NCBI RefSeq assembly: GCF_001182785.1
Contig: NZ_CP012099.1
Location: 4,586,501-4,650,500, forward strand
DNA length: 64,000 nucleotides
DNA from: Bacillus thuringiensis
Lineage (GTDB): Bacteria; Bacillota; Bacilli; Bacillales; Bacillaceae_G
Direction of reading: 5' to 3'
Positions 35,942 to 44,066 of the stretch are shown here, piece after piece. The notes under the pieces were generated by a model. The model was not told the origin of the DNA. It did no database searches and was given only the letters and a program-made list of their open reading frames with translations. Every line of letters starts with the position of its first letter. Positions within the stretch are counted from its first letter, which is position 1. The position numbers were made by a program, and so were the translations under genes.

Positions 35942-35981
35942 TTCTATCACGATTCGTAAAAGACAAAGGGAGAGAATAAAA

Positions 35982-36884
35982 ATGACAAAGACAAAATTTG
36001 AAAAAGTACTCCTCATCGTAAATCCGAAAGCTGGTCAAGGTGACTTACATACAAATTTAACAAAAATCGTACCACCTCTTGCCGCAGCTTTTCCTGATCT
36101 ACATATCCTTCATACGAAAAAACAAGGTGATGCAACAAAATATTGCCAAGAGTTTGCTAGTAAAGTAGATTTAATTATCGTCTTTGGTGGTGATGGAACA
36201 GTATTTGAATGCACAAATGGCTTAGCACCTCTCGAAACTAGACCTACACTTGCAATTATTCCAGGTGGAACTTGCAATGACTTCTCTCGCACACTTGGTG
36301 TTCCGCAAAACATTGCAGAAGCGGCAAAACTTATTACAAAAGAACATATAAAACCAGTTGACGTTGCAAAAGCAAATGGACAACATTTCTTAAACTTCTG
36401 GGGGATTGGTCTCGTATCTGAAGTATCAAACAATATCGATGCAGAAGAAAAAGCAAAGCTTGGTAAAATCGGTTACTATTTAAGTACAATTCGAACTGTA
36501 AAAAATGCTGAAACATTCCCGGTAAAAATTACTTATGACGGACAAGTATATGAAGACGAAGCTGTCCTTGTCATGGTTGGAAATGGTGAATATCTTGGTG
36601 GTATTCCATCCTTTATTCCGAACGTAAAATGTGATGACGGAACACTTGATATTTTCGTAGTCAAATCAACAGGTATTCAAGCATTTAAAGATTACATCGG
36701 AAAGAAACTGTTTGAAGACTCAAATGAAAATGACATCTTCCACGTAAAAGCGAAATCCATTCATATTGAAACGAAAGAAGAAAAAGAAGTAGATACAGAT
36801 GGAGAAAGCTCGCTTCATACACCTTGTCACATTGAATTATTACCAGGACACTTTACGATGATTTATAATCCTGCGATTGTGTAA
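35982..36884 (+). CDS. Diacylglycerol kinase-family lipid kinase (YegS/BmrU type)
   Basis: 300 residues with the nucleotide-binding motifs of the DagK catalytic domain: LLIVNPKAG (10-18), FGGDGTVFE near 68 and the IPGGTCNDFSRTL loop near 90, plus a C-terminal beta-sandwich. It phosphorylates a lipid with a free hydroxyl, probably diacylglycerol or a related lipid, at the membrane face. A single gene between two terminators. Confidence 0.9.
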   Translation: MTKTKFEKVLLIVNPKAGQGDLHTNLTKIVPPLAAAFPDLHILHTKKQGDATKYCQEFASKVDLIIVFGGDGTVFECTNGLAPLETRPTLAIIPGGTCNDFSRTLGVPQNIAEAAKLITKEHIKPVDVAKANGQHFLNFWGIGLVSEVSNNIDAEEKAKLGKIGYYLSTIRTVKNAETFPVKITYDGQVYEDEAVLVMVGNGEYLGGIPSFIPNVKCDDGTLDIFVVKSTGIQAFKDYIGKKLFEDSNENDIFHVKAKSIHIETKEEKEVDTDGESSLHTPCHIELLPGHFTMIYNPAIV

Positions 36885-36886
36885 TA

Positions 36887-36916
36887 AAAAAACGAGTGCT
36901 AGCACTCGTTTTTTTC
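36887..36916. terminator. Bidirectional terminator
   Basis: 14-bp perfect stem AAAAAAACGAGTGC with its complement and a TA loop. Confidence 0.92.
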
Positions 36917-36925
36917 TCTTCTAAT

Positions 36926-37435
36926 CTAGTTATGTCGTTGAATCATTTCTTGTATTTCTTTAACTCTCTCTAAAGTAATTCCATTTCTTTGTTCGATCGC
37001 TAAAGAATGCTCGGTTGGCTCTAATTCAACATACGGTGCCGTTCCAACTTCTCTTATATGTACATTTGTTTTTAAATTTAATGTTTCTGGATAAACTGGT
37101 ATTTCTACAGATAACCAACCAAAATAAGGATCACTATTTTCTCGGCCTCTCTCATCCCACTTTTCTAATACTTCATCATAACTTTCTTTACTAAGCGATA
37201 CCCACACAGTCCATATGAAATTTTCGTGGTAATCAATGATAGGAATCTCTAAACAACCTCTAATAAAGTAATGTTCATCGTCCATTACGCAAATTTCTGA
37301 TGTTAAATGGAAGCGTCCCTCTCTTTCATGAGGCGCTACCTCGTAATAATAATATGGTGCTTCACTTCCGTAGCATAGAGGTAGTGCAAAACGATTCATT
37401 TTTACTTTTCCCCCGGATTTTCTTCTTCTTTTCAT
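36926..37435 (-). CDS. DUF2199 protein
   Basis: 169 residues with the DUF2199 hallmarks (LPLCYGSEAPYYYYEV; HYFIRGCLEIPIID; WVSLSKESYDE). Family members usually begin with a short zinc ribbon (CxxC), which is absent here; the N-terminus is instead a basic stretch. Either the ATG at 37435 or the one at 37399 (after GGGGGA, 9 nt) is used. Such small proteins often occur with immunity-protein clusters; the next genes to the right are of similar style. Confidence 0.75.
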   Translation of the reverse strand: MKRRRKSGGKVKMNRFALPLCYGSEAPYYYYEVAPHEREGRFHLTSEICVMDDEHYFIRGCLEIPIIDYHENFIWTVWVSLSKESYDEVLEKWDERGRENSDPYFGWLSVEIPVYPETLNLKTNVHIREVGTAPYVELEPTEHSLAIEQRNGITLERVKEIQEMIQRHN

Positions 37436-37459
37436 TTATTATTCTTTCTCCTATCCTTT

Positions 37460-38140
37460 TCAGTCACAATCAAACTCTACCCAATTTCTCCAATGCGTAT
37501 TAGAATCCTTCTTCACAATAACACTTGGATCTTTCTTCTCTATTGCAGCGGCTACTGATTGGAAGAATTCATTTTCACTTACTTTTTCGTCTTCAACATG
37601 TTTCCATTCTTCCGTTTCATACGCTACTTCCCAATTACCTTCTAAACCGAACTCTTCTAAAATCTCTTCTTTACTCCACCATAATAATGTTCTAACTTCT
37701 TCATTAGTAGCAAGCATACGCATGAAGTATGTTGGATAATGCTCTGCCGTTTGTACTTCTATTCCATTATCCACATACTCTTCTTCTGTAAATTCATATT
37801 CAAAATGATGCTCACGTACTTTTAAACTGCCGTTATAAATATTCGGTATAAATTCACCTTCATCATCAAACAACTCATAATCGCCATCATTTAATTGTAA
37901 AATGCAATCATCACCCATTGAATGAGTAATTCTATCTCCATATACTTGAATATCATTACATACACCTAATGAACTTACACCAACAAGTTGAAACACCATT
38001 AACCAATCCTTAGTATCTTTAAAGAAAAGAGAGAATTTCACTTGCGAAATATCCATATATTCATTATCAAATGCAGGAAATTCATAGTTACTTTGCTTTT
38101 TATCTAATAGTTTTAAAATATCTTTTTGCATATGTATCAT
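37460..38140 (-). CDS. DUF7003-like protein
   Basis: 226 residues, soluble and strongly acidic. The segment FPAFDNEYMDISQVKFSLFF and the following WLMVFQLVGVSS resemble DUF7003 proteins; the assignment is from memory and tentative. The ATG at 38140 follows GAGG. Tandem with the DUF2199 gene (24-nt gap). May belong to the immunity-type group of this region. Confidence 0.65.
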   Translation of the reverse strand: MIHMQKDILKLLDKKQSNYEFPAFDNEYMDISQVKFSLFFKDTKDWLMVFQLVGVSSLGVCNDIQVYGDRITHSMGDDCILQLNDGDYELFDDEGEFIPNIYNGSLKVREHHFEYEFTEEEYVDNGIEVQTAEHYPTYFMRMLATNEEVRTLLWWSKEEILEEFGLEGNWEVAYETEEWKHVEDEKVSENEFFQSVAAAIEKKDPSVIVKKDSNTHWRNWVEFDCD

Positions 38141-38321
38141 CTTCACCTCGATATAAACAAAAATATTTTTTAAATTTCACTAGAGTATAACATAACCATA
38201 CTTACCTGTGACATTCTAATAACACTACTAAAAAATAGAAGAATGGCTTGTTTGCATACTCTAGTTCTTTTTATGTACAATGAAGAAAAGAAGCACCTTC
38301 ATATAAGGGAGAGGACAAACT

Positions 38322-39449
38322 TTGTTCAACCAACAGTTAGTTAATTTACGCATTGATTTTGCATTTAAACAATTGTTTGGTACGAATGGTAGTGAAGATA
38401 TTCTAATTGCATTTTTAAATGCTATGTTACAAGAGTCTTTAGAGTCGCCCATTGCTTCTCTACAACTAGAAGATCCACATTTACACAGGGAATATGAAGA
38501 GGATAAGTTATCTATTTTAGACATTTCAGCGACATTAGACACAGGAACAAAAGTTAATGTAGAAATACAACTCAATAATAATCACGATATGGTTAAACGC
38601 AGTTTATATTATTGGGGAAGACTATACACATCTCAACTACAAAAAGGGATGCCCTACAGTGCACTTCACAAAACCATCACCATAAACTTACTAAACTTCG
38701 TAATGTTTTCGGAACACCCAGCCTTCCATACAACGAGCATATTATGGAATACACAACAACAAAAACTCCTAAGTGAAGACATAGAAATCCACATTATAGA
38801 AATTCCAAAGTTAACTGAACAATGGCATGAAGAAAAAGTAAATCCGTGGAAAGATCCATTTGTTCGTTGGCTTTTATTGCTTTCAGCAAATGAGGATGAG
38901 CACTTAACTAAACTATTGGAGGATATTGCTATGAACCAAGATCCTATTTTACAAAAAGCGATCAATAAATGGGAACGTATGAGTCAAGATTCTTCTTTCC
39001 GGCAAGCCTATGACGCAAGGGAGAAAGTTTTAATGGATGAAGCAGCAAAATTCGCCCATGCAGAGACAGAAGGAATAAAAAGAGGAATGGAACAAGGAAT
39101 TAAAAAAGGGCTTGAAAAAGGCATTGAACAGGGCATTGAACAGGGCATTGAACAAGGCATTGAACAAGGCATTGAACAAGGCATTGAACAAGGCATTGAA
39201 CAAGGCATTGAACAAGGCATTGAACAAGGCATTGAACAAGGCATTGAACAAGGCATTGAACAAGGCATTGAACAAGGCATTGAACAAGGCATTGAACAAG
39301 GCATTGAACAAGGTCGAAAAGAAGGAGTTCAACAGGGGAAAATTCAAATGATTAAAAATATGTATGATCTTGGTATACCACTTGAAACGATTGCTAAGGC
39401 AAGTAAATTAAGTTTGCATGAGATTGAGCATATTTTAGGACATAAATAG
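38322..39449 (+). CDS. Rpn-family nuclease (PD-(D/E)XK transposase-like) with GIEQ repeats
   Basis: 375 residues. The N-terminal domain (about 1-250) is the PD-(D/E)XK nuclease of the Rpn/PF12784 group: DFAFKQLFG near residue 10 and SILDISATL followed by VNVEIQLNN, giving the Asp and ExQ of the active site. Residues 267-330 are sixteen exact GIEQ tetrapeptides, flanked by degenerate copies (GMEQ, GIKK, GLEK, GRKE, GVQQ), then a short C-terminal helical domain. Rpn proteins promote RecA-independent recombination and some act in phage defence. The start is a TTG behind GGGAGAGG. The terminator of this gene was split by the insertion sequence. Confidence 0.88.
   Translation: MFNQQLVNLRIDFAFKQLFGTNGSEDILIAFLNAMLQESLESPIASLQLEDPHLHREYEEDKLSILDISATLDTGTKVNVEIQLNNNHDMVKRSLYYWGRLYTSQLQKGMPYSALHKTITINLLNFVMFSEHPAFHTTSILWNTQQQKLLSEDIEIHIIEIPKLTEQWHEEKVNPWKDPFVRWLLLLSANEDEHLTKLLEDIAMNQDPILQKAINKWERMSQDSSFRQAYDAREKVLMDEAAKFAHAETEGIKRGMEQGIKKGLEKGIEQGIEQGIEQGIEQGIEQGIEQGIEQGIEQGIEQGIEQGIEQGIEQGIEQGIEQGIEQGIEQGRKEGVQQGKIQMIKNMYDLGIPLETIAKASKLSLHEIEHILGHK
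39120..39311 (+). repeat. 12-bp tandem repeat, 16 copies, in the rpn gene
   Basis: Unit GGCATTGAACAA repeated 16 times; only units 1 and 2 differ (final A to G). Such homogeneity indicates recent slippage expansion. The unit length keeps the reading frame, so copy number can vary without inactivating the gene. Confidence 0.97.
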
Positions 39450-39476
39450 TCATAAAAAAAGAGCTTGAATAGTGAA

Positions 39477-39520
39477 CTGCACCCCAATTGTTAGACACAG
39501 TCTAACAATTGGAGGTGCAG
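39477..39520 (+). promoter_or_regulatory. IS-end hairpin that buries the orfA ribosome site
   Basis: Arms of about 20 bp (CTGCACC-CCAATTGTTAGAC with its complement, one bulge) around ACA. The orfA ribosome site GGAGGTG (39511-39517) lies in the 3' arm. Read-through RNA from outside would hide it, whereas a transcript starting inside would not, a known way to prevent transposition by neighbouring transcription. Confidence 0.75.
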
Positions 39521-39527
39521 TTTTTCT

Positions 39528-40046
39528 ATGGCTAAATTTACAGCTGATGAAAAAATACAAATCGTTCTACGTTATTTGAACGGAAATGAAAGTTATCGAG
39601 AACTGGGTAGATCGCTCGGTATAAGTGACACAATCATTTTGAATTGGGTAAACCAATATAAACAGAATGGTCTGGAAGCTTTTCTAAAACGATGTACAAA
39701 TTACACACAACAATTTAAACTAGACGTACTAAACTTTATGATTGAAAACGGTATGTCCTTATTTGAGACGGCAGCTATCTTTAATATTCCTGCCCCTTCA
39801 ACGATTTCTGTTTGGAAAAAACAGCTCGAAACACAAGGAATTGATGCCCTTCAATCTAAGAAAAAGGGGCGTCCATCCATGAAAAAAGATTCAAATAAAC
39901 AATTAAAACAACCTTTAGCTGAAGGGTCAGTCGAAGCACTTGAAGCACGCATTAAACAGCTTGAGATGGAAAATGAGTACTTAAAAAAGTTAAATGCCTT
40001 AGTTCAAAACAAGGAAAAATCACAAAACAAGACAAAGCGCAAGTAG
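39528..40046 (+). CDS. Transposase OrfA (HTH protein, IS150 group)
   Basis: 172 residues with two helix-turn-helix units (YRELGRSLGISDTIILNWV near 22-40; FETAAIFNIPAPSTISVW near 79) and a C-terminal leucine-zipper helix (about 130-160). It binds the IS ends. Ribosomes slip -1 at 39983-39989 (within YLKK, near residue 153) to make the OrfAB fusion transposase; otherwise OrfA alone is produced and usually acts as a repressor. Confidence 0.93.
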   Translation: MAKFTADEKIQIVLRYLNGNESYRELGRSLGISDTIILNWVNQYKQNGLEAFLKRCTNYTQQFKLDVLNFMIENGMSLFETAAIFNIPAPSTISVWKKQLETQGIDALQSKKKGRPSMKKDSNKQLKQPLAEGSVEALEARIKQLEMENEYLKKLNALVQNKEKSQNKTKRK

Positions 40047-40084
40047 TCTATGAATTAAGGCATAAATATTCGGTCAAAGCACTC

Positions 40085-40882
40085 GTGGAGCTAGCTACTA
40101 TTCCTCGAAGCACGTATTATGATTTAGTAAAGAAAATGAATCGTCCAGATGTAGATGCCGATTTGAAAGCTGAGATTAAAGCGATTTATGAGGAAAATGA
40201 AGGTCGTTATGGTTACCGTCGCATTCGTGATGAATTAACGAATCGTGGCCAGAAAGTGAACCACAAGAAGGTTCAGCGCATTATGAAAGAGCTTGGGTTA
40301 AAGTGTGTTGTGCGTATGAAGAAATATAAATCCTATAAAGGAAAAGTCGGTAGAATTGCACCTAATATTTTAGAGCGTAATTTTCATACAGATGCACCGA
40401 ATCAAAAGTGGGTAACAGACATCACAGAGTTTAAATTGTTTGGAGAAAAACTGTATGTATCACCTGTATTAGATTTGTATAATGGTGAAATTATTACCTA
40501 TACAATTGGTTCTAGACCGACGTATTCGCTTGTTTCAGACATGTTAGAGAAAGCATTGGAACGTTTACCCGAAACCCACCAGCTACTGATGCATTCGGAT
40601 CAAGGATGGCATTATCAAATGAGACAGTACGTCCGGACACTTGAATCAAGAGCTATCGTCCAGAGTATGTCTCGAAAAGGAAACTGTTACGACAACGCAG
40701 TAATAGAAAATTTCTTTGGGATTATGAAGTCGGAGTTCCTCTACATAAAAGAATTTGAAAATGTAGAGCACTTTAAAATAGAATTAGAAAAATATATAGA
40801 TTATTATAATACGAAACGGATTAAGGCAAAATTAAAAATGAGCCCGGTACAATACCGGACTCACTTTTATCAAGCTGCCTAA
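40085..40882 (+). CDS. Transposase OrfB (DDE integrase domain)
   Basis: 265 residues from its own GTG, but in frame back to the slip site at 39989, so the main product is probably the OrfAB fusion. It has an HTH_21 segment (YGYRRIRDEL) and an rve domain with the DDE triad: Asp112 (VTDITEF), Asp172 (HSDQGWHYQ) and Glu208 (VIENFFG), the last two 35 residues apart as expected. It catalyses copy-out/paste-in transposition. No frameshift or stop is seen. Confidence 0.94.
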   Translation: MELATIPRSTYYDLVKKMNRPDVDADLKAEIKAIYEENEGRYGYRRIRDELTNRGQKVNHKKVQRIMKELGLKCVVRMKKYKSYKGKVGRIAPNILERNFHTDAPNQKWVTDITEFKLFGEKLYVSPVLDLYNGEIITYTIGSRPTYSLVSDMLEKALERLPETHQLLMHSDQGWHYQMRQYVRTLESRAIVQSMSRKGNCYDNAVIENFFGIMKSEFLYIKEFENVEHFKIELEKYIDYYNTKRIKAKLKMSPVQYRTHFYQAA

Positions 40883-40939
40883 TGAAATAACCGTGTCTAA
40901 CTTTTAGGGGTCACTTCAATAGTTTCAAGCTCTTTTTTA

Positions 40940-41698
40940 TCAACTCTCCTCAATATCATCCAATTGAGTCTTATAACATTCATCACACTCTGGCCTAGTA
41001 GGAAGAATCCCTCTTTCATCAGGTAATAAAACCCTCAAAACTTCTCGATCCATCTCTACAAAAGACTTCATAATAATGGAATATCCTTCAATAATATTCG
41101 TATACTCAATCCCTTGTTCAAACTTTTTTCCTCTCTTTATTTCTTCTATTATGGTACAAAAAACACTATGCGCGACTTCAGGATCCATATTTAATGCTAT
41201 TTGTAAATCTTGATGATTAAAGTTATCTCTTAGACCATGCGTATGATAATTAGCATGGATGCCATCAATATCTTCTGCTAATATGCTATGCATGTACCAT
41301 CCATACTCTTGTAGCATATTTTCTTCCCATTCATCTGCATCCTCTTCTAAATCTTCATCAAACAAATTCGGATCATACCACACGTCCTCGTAATCTCCAG
41401 CAATTAAAAATCTCCAACCAGGTGGTAACCCTAAATACTTCTTTATTTCAGGTGCCCATTCATCAATATGTTGAACGTGTAAAGGAAGAAAGAAATCTTC
41501 TTCTGTCCCCATTTCTTCACCAGCCCAAATGTACCAACCTGTCGTTCCGTTTTCTATAGGCATTCGTAACCCATTAATTGGAACGGTACTACTTTTCACA
41601 TTTTGCGCTATCCCTAACTTAAAGTTATCTGGTGATTCTACATACTCCGCCCCATATTTTTCACATATGCGTAGTTGCTCTTTTATGTATTTCTTCAT
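40940..41698 (-). CDS. DUF2185-like (Imm33-type) protein
   Basis: 252 residues, soluble, acidic. The central segment GTTGWYIWAGEE ... LGLPPGWRFLIAGDYEDVWYDPNLF resembles DUF2185/Imm33 immunity domains; assignment tentative. Its ATG overlaps the stop of the preceding gene (ATGA at 41695-41698), so the two are coupled; the longer frame to 41773 would overlap that gene by 79 nt and is rejected. No toxin gene is nearby. Confidence 0.65.
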   Translation of the reverse strand: MKKYIKEQLRICEKYGAEYVESPDNFKLGIAQNVKSSTVPINGLRMPIENGTTGWYIWAGEEMGTEEDFFLPLHVQHIDEWAPEIKKYLGLPPGWRFLIAGDYEDVWYDPNLFDEDLEEDADEWEENMLQEYGWYMHSILAEDIDGIHANYHTHGLRDNFNHQDLQIALNMDPEVAHSVFCTIIEEIKRGKKFEQGIEYTNIIEGYSIIMKSFVEMDREVLRVLLPDERGILPTRPECDECYKTQLDDIEES

Positions 41699-42465
41699 CC
41701 TCTTAGCATACTCTTCAATTTTTGAAATATAGATTTCTTTGACGAAGCACTCTCTAACTTCCATGCCCCACATGGATTATAAAATGGATCCTCTTGTTCA
41801 TAACGTTCATCTATATAATGAGATAAAAGATACACTGGAGCATCTTCTGTGAAACTAATTGTATCTCCATCTTTCAAATTAGGTTTTTCCAATATATTAT
41901 GTAGGTTAAAATCATTTAATAAATCTACAGCTACTTCCGGATCTATCCCTCCGTCTAAAACAACGTCTGGTAGATTAAATGCTTGCATTCCACATGAATA
42001 GTAACCGTCCTCTTCATCTCCGACTAAAGTTACAAGGTGCGAATACATCGGGAATATTTCCTTATTCTCTGCAAGCTCTTGCCATTCTTCTTTCGAATAA
42101 GCCACACCTGCTGTTTCAACTTTTAAAGCAAGTCCACCTGCATTTAAAAGTTCCATTCCTACATCAATTACTTCTTGTAATCTCTCTGTATCGTCAACTT
42201 TTGCAATAACATACACTGTATAAGTATGCTTCTCCAACTCCTGAAGCAATTCTTCATCAAAACGCTCACCACCTGCATAGAAGAAAGCCTCTCTCAAAGA
42301 AGGGTCTTGTTCATATATATCAATTTCAAAGCCAATCTCTTTCTCCTTATGGTGCATAACATTTCCCGCTAATATATAGTTACTTTTACTCACAACTTCT
42401 TGTATTAATTCTGTTCTATCTTTCCATAAACCAGGTACTCCAATAACGATTTGTGTCTCCATCAT
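41695..42465 (-). CDS. Immunity-type DUF4026/DUF4261-like protein
   Basis: 256 residues beginning METQIVIGVPGLWKDRTELI, a start seen in a group of uncharacterised Bacillus proteins that I associate with DUF4026 or DUF4261; I cannot decide between them. Soluble and acidic. The ATG at 42465 has GGAG 5 nt before it; 42462 is an alternative. Coupled to the DUF2185-like gene and 24 nt after the 251-aa gene. Confidence 0.62.
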   Translation of the reverse strand: MMETQIVIGVPGLWKDRTELIQEVVSKSNYILAGNVMHHKEKEIGFEIDIYEQDPSLREAFFYAGGERFDEELLQELEKHTYTVYVIAKVDDTERLQEVIDVGMELLNAGGLALKVETAGVAYSKEEWQELAENKEIFPMYSHLVTLVGDEEDGYYSCGMQAFNLPDVVLDGGIDPEVAVDLLNDFNLHNILEKPNLKDGDTISFTEDAPVYLLSHYIDERYEQEDPFYNPCGAWKLESASSKKSIFQKLKSMLRG

Positions 42466-42489
42466 ATGCACTCCACTTCTCATCTATTT

Positions 42490-43245
42490 TCAATCTATTC
42501 TTTCAATCTTCCAAACTAAATTAGCTGGGATATCTTTCTCTAAAAAGGTTAACATCCATACAGTTTTTCCTTTATCGTTCATCAGCAGTACTTTATGGTT
42601 TAACTTCCAAGCCACTTCACTAACATGATGAAACATCTTATACATATCTTCTTTGATAAGCTTTTCCTTTTTGATTAACCGCCTCGTTCTATACTCTCTT
42701 ATTTCTAAGTACACGTCAGCATAAGCCACTTCATGCTGACATGTTATACTGCATACGTATTTTTTATTCGGACTACTCTTTTTTATATATACGAACTCGT
42801 TTCTATAATTCAATTCTAGTATCTTATTCTTCACTTTTTCTAACTCTTCTATATCCCAATCATATTTCACAGCTAAACGTTTCATTTCAACATGAACGAT
42901 TTGAAGGGCTAATTCTTTTTTCTCTCTATCTGATAAATATGGAAAAGCCTTCACACTCTCATACTCCACAAAAACATTCATATATTCAGGGAAAATTCTA
43001 TATTTCTTCTCCCACTCATCGAGTAATGAAATATCATCCACACAATGAATCAAAATCCCTTTCTCATAATCCATTCTTAACTTTGGCATATGTCGACAAT
43101 ATAAAGAAGTAATACTGCTCGTCTCTTTACCAAAAGAGATGTCTTCATCGTAGTTGCTTGTAGATGTTAACTGTAATGCCTCTATGTTTCTGGTATGCTC
43201 TTTTACTTTTAGAAAACTCAATTGTATATCTCTTATAACCGGCAT
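42490..43245 (-). CDS. Soluble protein, unknown
   Basis: 251 residues, no signal or membrane segments. The C-terminal third is beta-rich (KYVCSITCQHEVAYADVYLE). It is the first of three leftward genes with the DUF4026/4261-like and DUF2185-like genes; AGGAGAGAG precedes the ATG. Family not recognised. Confidence 0.65.
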   Translation of the reverse strand: MPVIRDIQLSFLKVKEHTRNIEALQLTSTSNYDEDISFGKETSSITSLYCRHMPKLRMDYEKGILIHCVDDISLLDEWEKKYRIFPEYMNVFVEYESVKAFPYLSDREKKELALQIVHVEMKRLAVKYDWDIEELEKVKNKILELNYRNEFVYIKKSSPNKKYVCSITCQHEVAYADVYLEIREYRTRRLIKKEKLIKEDMYKMFHHVSEVAWKLNHKVLLMNDKGKTVWMLTFLEKDIPANLVWKIERID

Positions 43246-43296
43246 TTGCTCTCTCCTCTTCGCAATACAACTATGAAATATCTTTGTTAATACGCC

Positions 43297-43551
43297 TTAA
43301 TCAATTTCAAGCCAGCCCATTCCCATAGAAAGAAATAACAGTCCGATTACCAAAAAGAGACCCCCAGTTAAAAAATAGAATGGCGCTCCGTACAATGGAT
43401 CACTAAATAACTCTATCAAATTTCCAGCTACTACTTTCCATTTCTCTCTCTTTGAATTTTTTTCTTTTAATTCTTTTATAAATCGATAAATACTGAAACT
43501 GATTAAAGTGATACCAATTAATAGACATCCTGCTATGATAAGAATTTCCAA
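43297..43551 (-). CDS. Small two-TM membrane protein, unknown
   Basis: 84 residues with hydrophobic helices near 3-22 and 55-78 and a basic loop between. The TTG at 43551 lies 8 nt after GGAG; a GTG at 43560 overlaps that site. 51 nt before the 251-aa gene, so it may head the same transcript. No family recognised. Confidence 0.6.
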   Translation of the reverse strand: MEILIIAGCLLIGITLISFSIYRFIKELKEKNSKREKWKVVAGNLIELFSDPLYGAPFYFLTGGLFLVIGLLFLSMGMGWLEID

Positions 43552-43602
43552 ATGTAACACTCCATTTAAATACCATCTTCATTTACACCTCATTTTAACT
43601 AA

Positions 43603-43650
43603 AAAAAGCGAAAGAGAACATAATTTTCACTATGCTCTCTTTCGCTTTTT
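43603..43650 (-). terminator. Terminator of the BceB remnant side
   Basis: Long stem AAAAAGCGAAAGAGA with its complement and an inner extension; T-run on both strands. Lies between the 84-aa gene and the BceB remnant. Confidence 0.8.
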
Positions 43651-43671
43651 CAAAAACTGTATACCTTATTT

Positions 43672-43990
43672 TCATTTACTAACAATCCTGAAATAAGAAC
43701 GAACTGTTAAGTAATAATAACCAATATAAATAACACTATACACACCGATGCTAATTAGTAACGGAACTGCAATTTCATACGGAATCACTGTCGCTAATCC
43801 TTTTAGCGCAAATAAAGTGTGTAATATACCAACTACTAAAGGAATGAAGAAGATAAATCTCATTTGTTTTGCGATTGCTTTTTTCATTTCTTTTTTCGTG
43901 ACACCTAGTTTTCGAAGAACGATGTAACGCTCACGATCTGCATGTGCTTCTGTCCTCTTTAAGTAACAGCATTGAGTATAGAGATATTTT
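43672..43990 (-). pseudogene. BceB-type permease, C-terminal remnant
   Basis: The last 88 or so codons align closely with the end of the permease at 48005-49954 (RERYIVLRKLGVTKKEMKKAIAKQ against RDRYIVLHKVGVTKQEMKKAIAKQ, and the final two helices). Just upstream, the DNA still matches (CTCAATG..., ACAGAAGCA) but with a 2-nt deletion, and then similarity stops. The rest of the permease and its ATPase are missing, so this is a decayed second bceAB copy. A 111-codon frame runs through it but has no ribosome site. Confidence 0.85.
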
Positions 43991-44017
43991 CTTAAAAAGA
44001 AATGCACTAATCATAAA

Positions 44018-44047
44018 AAAGCCTGCAGTTGTTACACTGCAGACTTT
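44018..44047 (-). terminator. Terminator of the SRPBCC gene
   Basis: AAAGTCTGCAGT/ACTGCAGGCTTT stem on the minus strand (one G-U), then TTTT. Confidence 0.8.
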
Positions 44048-44066
44048 CAAATGTTTAATAAATTGG

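Larger units (their letters stand above)
39473..40918 (+). mobile_element. IS150-group IS3-family insertion sequence
   Basis: 1446 bp. Terminal inverted repeats: left TGAACTGCACCCCAA, right (complement) TGAAGTGACCCCTAA, continuing with shared GTTAGACAC. The target duplication ATAG is present at 39469-39472 and 40919-40922. It has two frames, orfA and orfB, linked by an A-AAA-AAG slip site (39983-39989). Both frames are intact, so the copy may be active. Confidence 0.93.
39453..40942 (+). terminator. rpn terminator split by the insertion sequence
   Basis: Left half AAAAAAAGAGCTTGAA ends at 39470 and right half TTCAAGCTCTTTTTT begins at 40924. Joined without the element and one target copy they give a 15-bp stem with a TAG-type loop. 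The element thus inserted in the terminator loop. Only the outer 20 nt on each side belong to this feature. Confidence 0.85.

Noticed and set aside
39008..39351. Three further long open frames across the 12-bp repeat (both strands), coding for repeats such as PCSM, FNAL and ALNK
   Set aside because: A 12-bp repeat without stop codons is open in several frames automatically; none has a ribosome site, and the GIEQ frame continues a real nuclease.
41699..41773. Longer N-terminus for the DUF2185-like protein
   Set aside because: Would overlap the upstream gene by 79 nt; the ATGA overlap start is normal for coupled genes.
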